From NCBI GenBank assembly GCA_030630165.1, contig DAOVNN010000128.1:1-7870 (forward strand): 7,870 nt of DNA, read 5' to 3'. Origin of the DNA: Candidatus Krumholzibacteriota bacterium. GTDB lineage: Bacteria > Krumholzibacteriota > Krumholzibacteriia > Krumholzibacteriales > Krumholzibacteriaceae. Positions 6,835 through 7,870 of this stretch are shown in pieces (position 1 is the stretch's first letter; every line of letters begins with the position of its first letter). The position numbers and the translations under genes were made by a program. The notes beneath the pieces are model-generated. The model was not told the DNA's origin. It saw nothing but the letters and a program-made list of their open reading frames with translations, and did no database searches.

Positions 6835-6853
6835 CAGGTCCGGTTAAATACAC

Positions 6854-6882
6854 TGTAAAAAGTAAGTAAAGCCCCCTATAAT
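6854..6882 (+). promoter_or_regulatory. Candidate promoter with perfect -10 overlapping the hairpin left arm
   Basis: TATAAT at 6877-6882 matches the sigma-70 -10 consensus exactly. The best -35 at 17-bp spacing is TGTAAA (6854-6859), only three of six matches, and there is no extended -10 TG, so the promoter may be weak or need an activator. Transcription would begin near 6889, downstream of the hairpin's left arm and about 37 bases before the ATG at 6926. Confidence 0.4.
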
Positions 6883-6923
6883 CGGGTTCGTCTCAGACGA
6901 TATGAAATCGGTAAGGGGGCTTT
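6868..6923 (+). promoter_or_regulatory. Inverted repeat pairing with the ribosome binding site of the beta-propeller gene
   Basis: AAAGCCCCCT (6868-6877) and AGGGGGCTTT (6914-6923) form a perfect 10-bp stem around a 36-base interior. The interior holds a second perfect hairpin, TCGTC-TCA-GACGA (6888-6900). The right arm contains the GGGGG of the ribosome binding site for the ATG at 6926. The structure ends in TTTT, so it can act as a modest terminator of the preceding gene, as a translation-blocking hairpin, or both. Confidence 0.6.
6913..6919 (+). promoter_or_regulatory. Ribosome binding site that decides the beta-propeller start
   Basis: AAGGGGG is six bases upstream of the ATG at 6926. 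The earlier in-frame ATG at 6902 has no purine-rich site before it, so 6926 is the likelier start. The site lies in the right arm of the inverted repeat 6868-6923. Confidence 0.7.
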
Positions 6924-6925
6924 TC

Positions 6926-7789
6926 ATGAGACATCGTTCCGTTTTCGTGATCCTGGTACTTTTCCCGATTATGGTCATCATGACCTCCTCTCCTTCGGGA
7001 GCTTTCCACCTCGTGAAAAAATGGGCCACGGATCCGGTCTTCAAGGTACCCGAATCGGTATGCTGGGATTTCGACAGGGAGATACTCTATGTCTCGAACA
7101 TAGCCGGTAACCCGGGCGAGAAGGATGGCGAGGGATTTATCTCGCGGGTCTCGATCGAGGGGGAAGTCAGGAAGCTCAGGTGGGTCACAGGGCTCAACGC
7201 TCCGAAAGGTATGGCCGTTTTCGGCGGCAGGATCTATGTGAGCGATATCGACGAACTGGCCGTGATCGACATCAGGATGGACAAGGTGGTCGAGCGGTAC
7301 AAGGCCGAGGGAGCTGTATTTCTCAACGACGTAGCAGCAGACGGGAAGGGGAACATCTACATATCAGATTCGTCGAGGGAAAACAGCGTCATCTACAGAT
7401 TTGCCGACGGGGAACTCGAGGTCTGGCTGCGGCACAAGGATATCCAGAGCCCCAACGGGCTGTGCGTAGACGGCAATCGCCTCGTGGTGGGCAACTCCGG
7501 CGATGCGACGCTGAAGGCCGTTGATCTCAGGGACAGGACCGTTACGACCGCTGTAAATGTAGGATCATCGGTCGATGGTGTGAAGATCGACTCGAAAGGT
7601 AATTACATAGTCACTGACTGGAGAGGCAGAACTGCGTTGATCGAGCCCGATGGGGGAATCTATATCCTGATTGATACGAGGTCGGACGGGATCAACGCCG
7701 CCGACATAGAACTGGTGGATGAATATGACATGGTAGTGATACCTACCTTCTCGGACAATCGTGTCGTGGCGACTAAACTGATTTACTAG
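6926..7789 (+). CDS. Secreted NHL/SMP-30-like beta-propeller protein
   Basis: A 287-residue predicted exported protein. The N-terminus (MRHRS, a hydrophobic core of about 15 residues, then SSPSGAF) is a signal peptide with likely cleavage after the SGA near residue 26. The mature part consists of repeated four-strand blades of the six-bladed SMP-30/NHL kind. Recurrent phrases are PESVCWDFDREILYVSNIAG (42-61), APKGMAVFGGRIYVSDIDEL, FLNDVAADGKGNIYISDSS, SPNGLCVDGNRLVVGNS, and DGVKIDSKGNYIVTDWRG. Each pairs an N-G/D-G turn with a Y-V-S-D or I-S-D strand. SMP-30 relatives include gluconolactonases, but I cannot assign metal ligands with confidence, so a ligand-binding or uncharacterised hydrolase role are both possible. 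The in-frame ATG at 6902 would add eight residues but lacks a ribosome binding site. The gene is preceded by an unusual hairpin and promoter-like region (6854-6923), and a 50-base gap follows before the next gene. Confidence 0.8.
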   Translation: MRHRSVFVILVLFPIMVIMTSSPSGAFHLVKKWATDPVFKVPESVCWDFDREILYVSNIAGNPGEKDGEGFISRVSIEGEVRKLRWVTGLNAPKGMAVFGGRIYVSDIDELAVIDIRMDKVVERYKAEGAVFLNDVAADGKGNIYISDSSRENSVIYRFADGELEVWLRHKDIQSPNGLCVDGNRLVVGNSGDATLKAVDLRDRTVTTAVNVGSSVDGVKIDSKGNYIVTDWRGRTALIEPDGGIYILIDTRSDGINAADIELVDEYDMVVIPTFSDNRVVATKLIY

Positions 7790-7839
7790 GGCGCCTTCCG
7801 GTTCGCGAAGTGTTGCTGGCGCGGCGAAAGGAATAAAAG

Positions 7840-7870
7840 ATGAAAAGCTACCGCAAGGAAATGTGGTTCG
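7840..7870 (+). CDS. Start of a probable YjbQ (UPF0047) family protein (partial)
   Basis: Only the first ten codons are in the window, reading MKSYRKEMWF from the ATG at 7840, with AAAGGA (7827-7832) seven bases upstream as a good ribosome binding site. This N-terminus matches my recollection of YjbQ/UPF0047 proteins, some of which have secondary thiamine-phosphate synthase activity. Ten residues cannot prove it, so the family call is tentative while the existence of the gene is likely. It may be co-transcribed with the beta-propeller gene, since no terminator with a T-tract is seen in 7790-7839. Confidence 0.5.
   Translation, partial: MKSYRKEMWF

Noticed and set aside
6868..6923. A metabolite riboswitch in the leader of the beta-propeller gene
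   Set aside because: The nested stems invite the idea, but the element is short and I could not match it to any riboswitch consensus I know, so a simple masking hairpin or terminator is the more economical reading.
7791..7822. GCGCC and GGCGC as a terminator between the beta-propeller and the last gene
   Set aside because: Five base pairs around a 22-base loop with no T-tract; it may be incidental.

Overview
The window looks like ordinary chromosomal DNA from a Gram-negative, probably uncultured bacterium of moderately high GC content. It has classical Shine-Dalgarno sites, several lipoproteins with lipobox cysteines, cleavable signal peptides, and a LysM protein suited to an outer-membrane or periplasmic setting. 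The gene content would suit FCB-group or candidate-phylum bacteria, but that placement is only an impression. I see no phage, transposon, CRISPR, rRNA or tRNA signal.

Bases 1-4869 hold a tightly packed plus-strand block that reads like one operon. It starts with the C-terminal end of larB, followed 3 bp later by a complete single-frame larC; both make the nickel-pincer nucleotide cofactor. Next comes a lipoprotein with a LysM domain and TPRs (GTGA overlap with larC). Then, after a 28-bp gap, a zinc metallopeptidase lipoprotein of the M2/M3 type, and finally a 10-helix EamA/DMT transporter that starts at TTG within a TTGA overlap. Three of the four junctions are overlapping or nearly so, which implies translational coupling. 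The last three genes have no obvious biochemical tie to the cofactor genes.

Bases 4870-5821 hold a separately spaced gene for a secreted TPR protein, closed by a strong intrinsic terminator. Bases 5822-6834 hold a predicted lipoprotein of an uncharacterised family whose motif layout resembles SGNH hydrolases; it is the least understood protein here. Bases 6868-6928 hold a compact control region: a 10-bp inverted repeat that can pair with the ribosome binding site of the next gene, with a perfect TATAAT overlapping its left arm. That next gene (6926-7789) encodes a secreted NHL/SMP-30-like beta-propeller. The window ends 31 bases into a gene that is probably a YjbQ (UPF0047) family member.

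In four places the most upstream start is not the likeliest one. For the genes starting at 2297, 5047, 5938 and 6926, ribosome binding sites and signal sequences point to internal ATGs.
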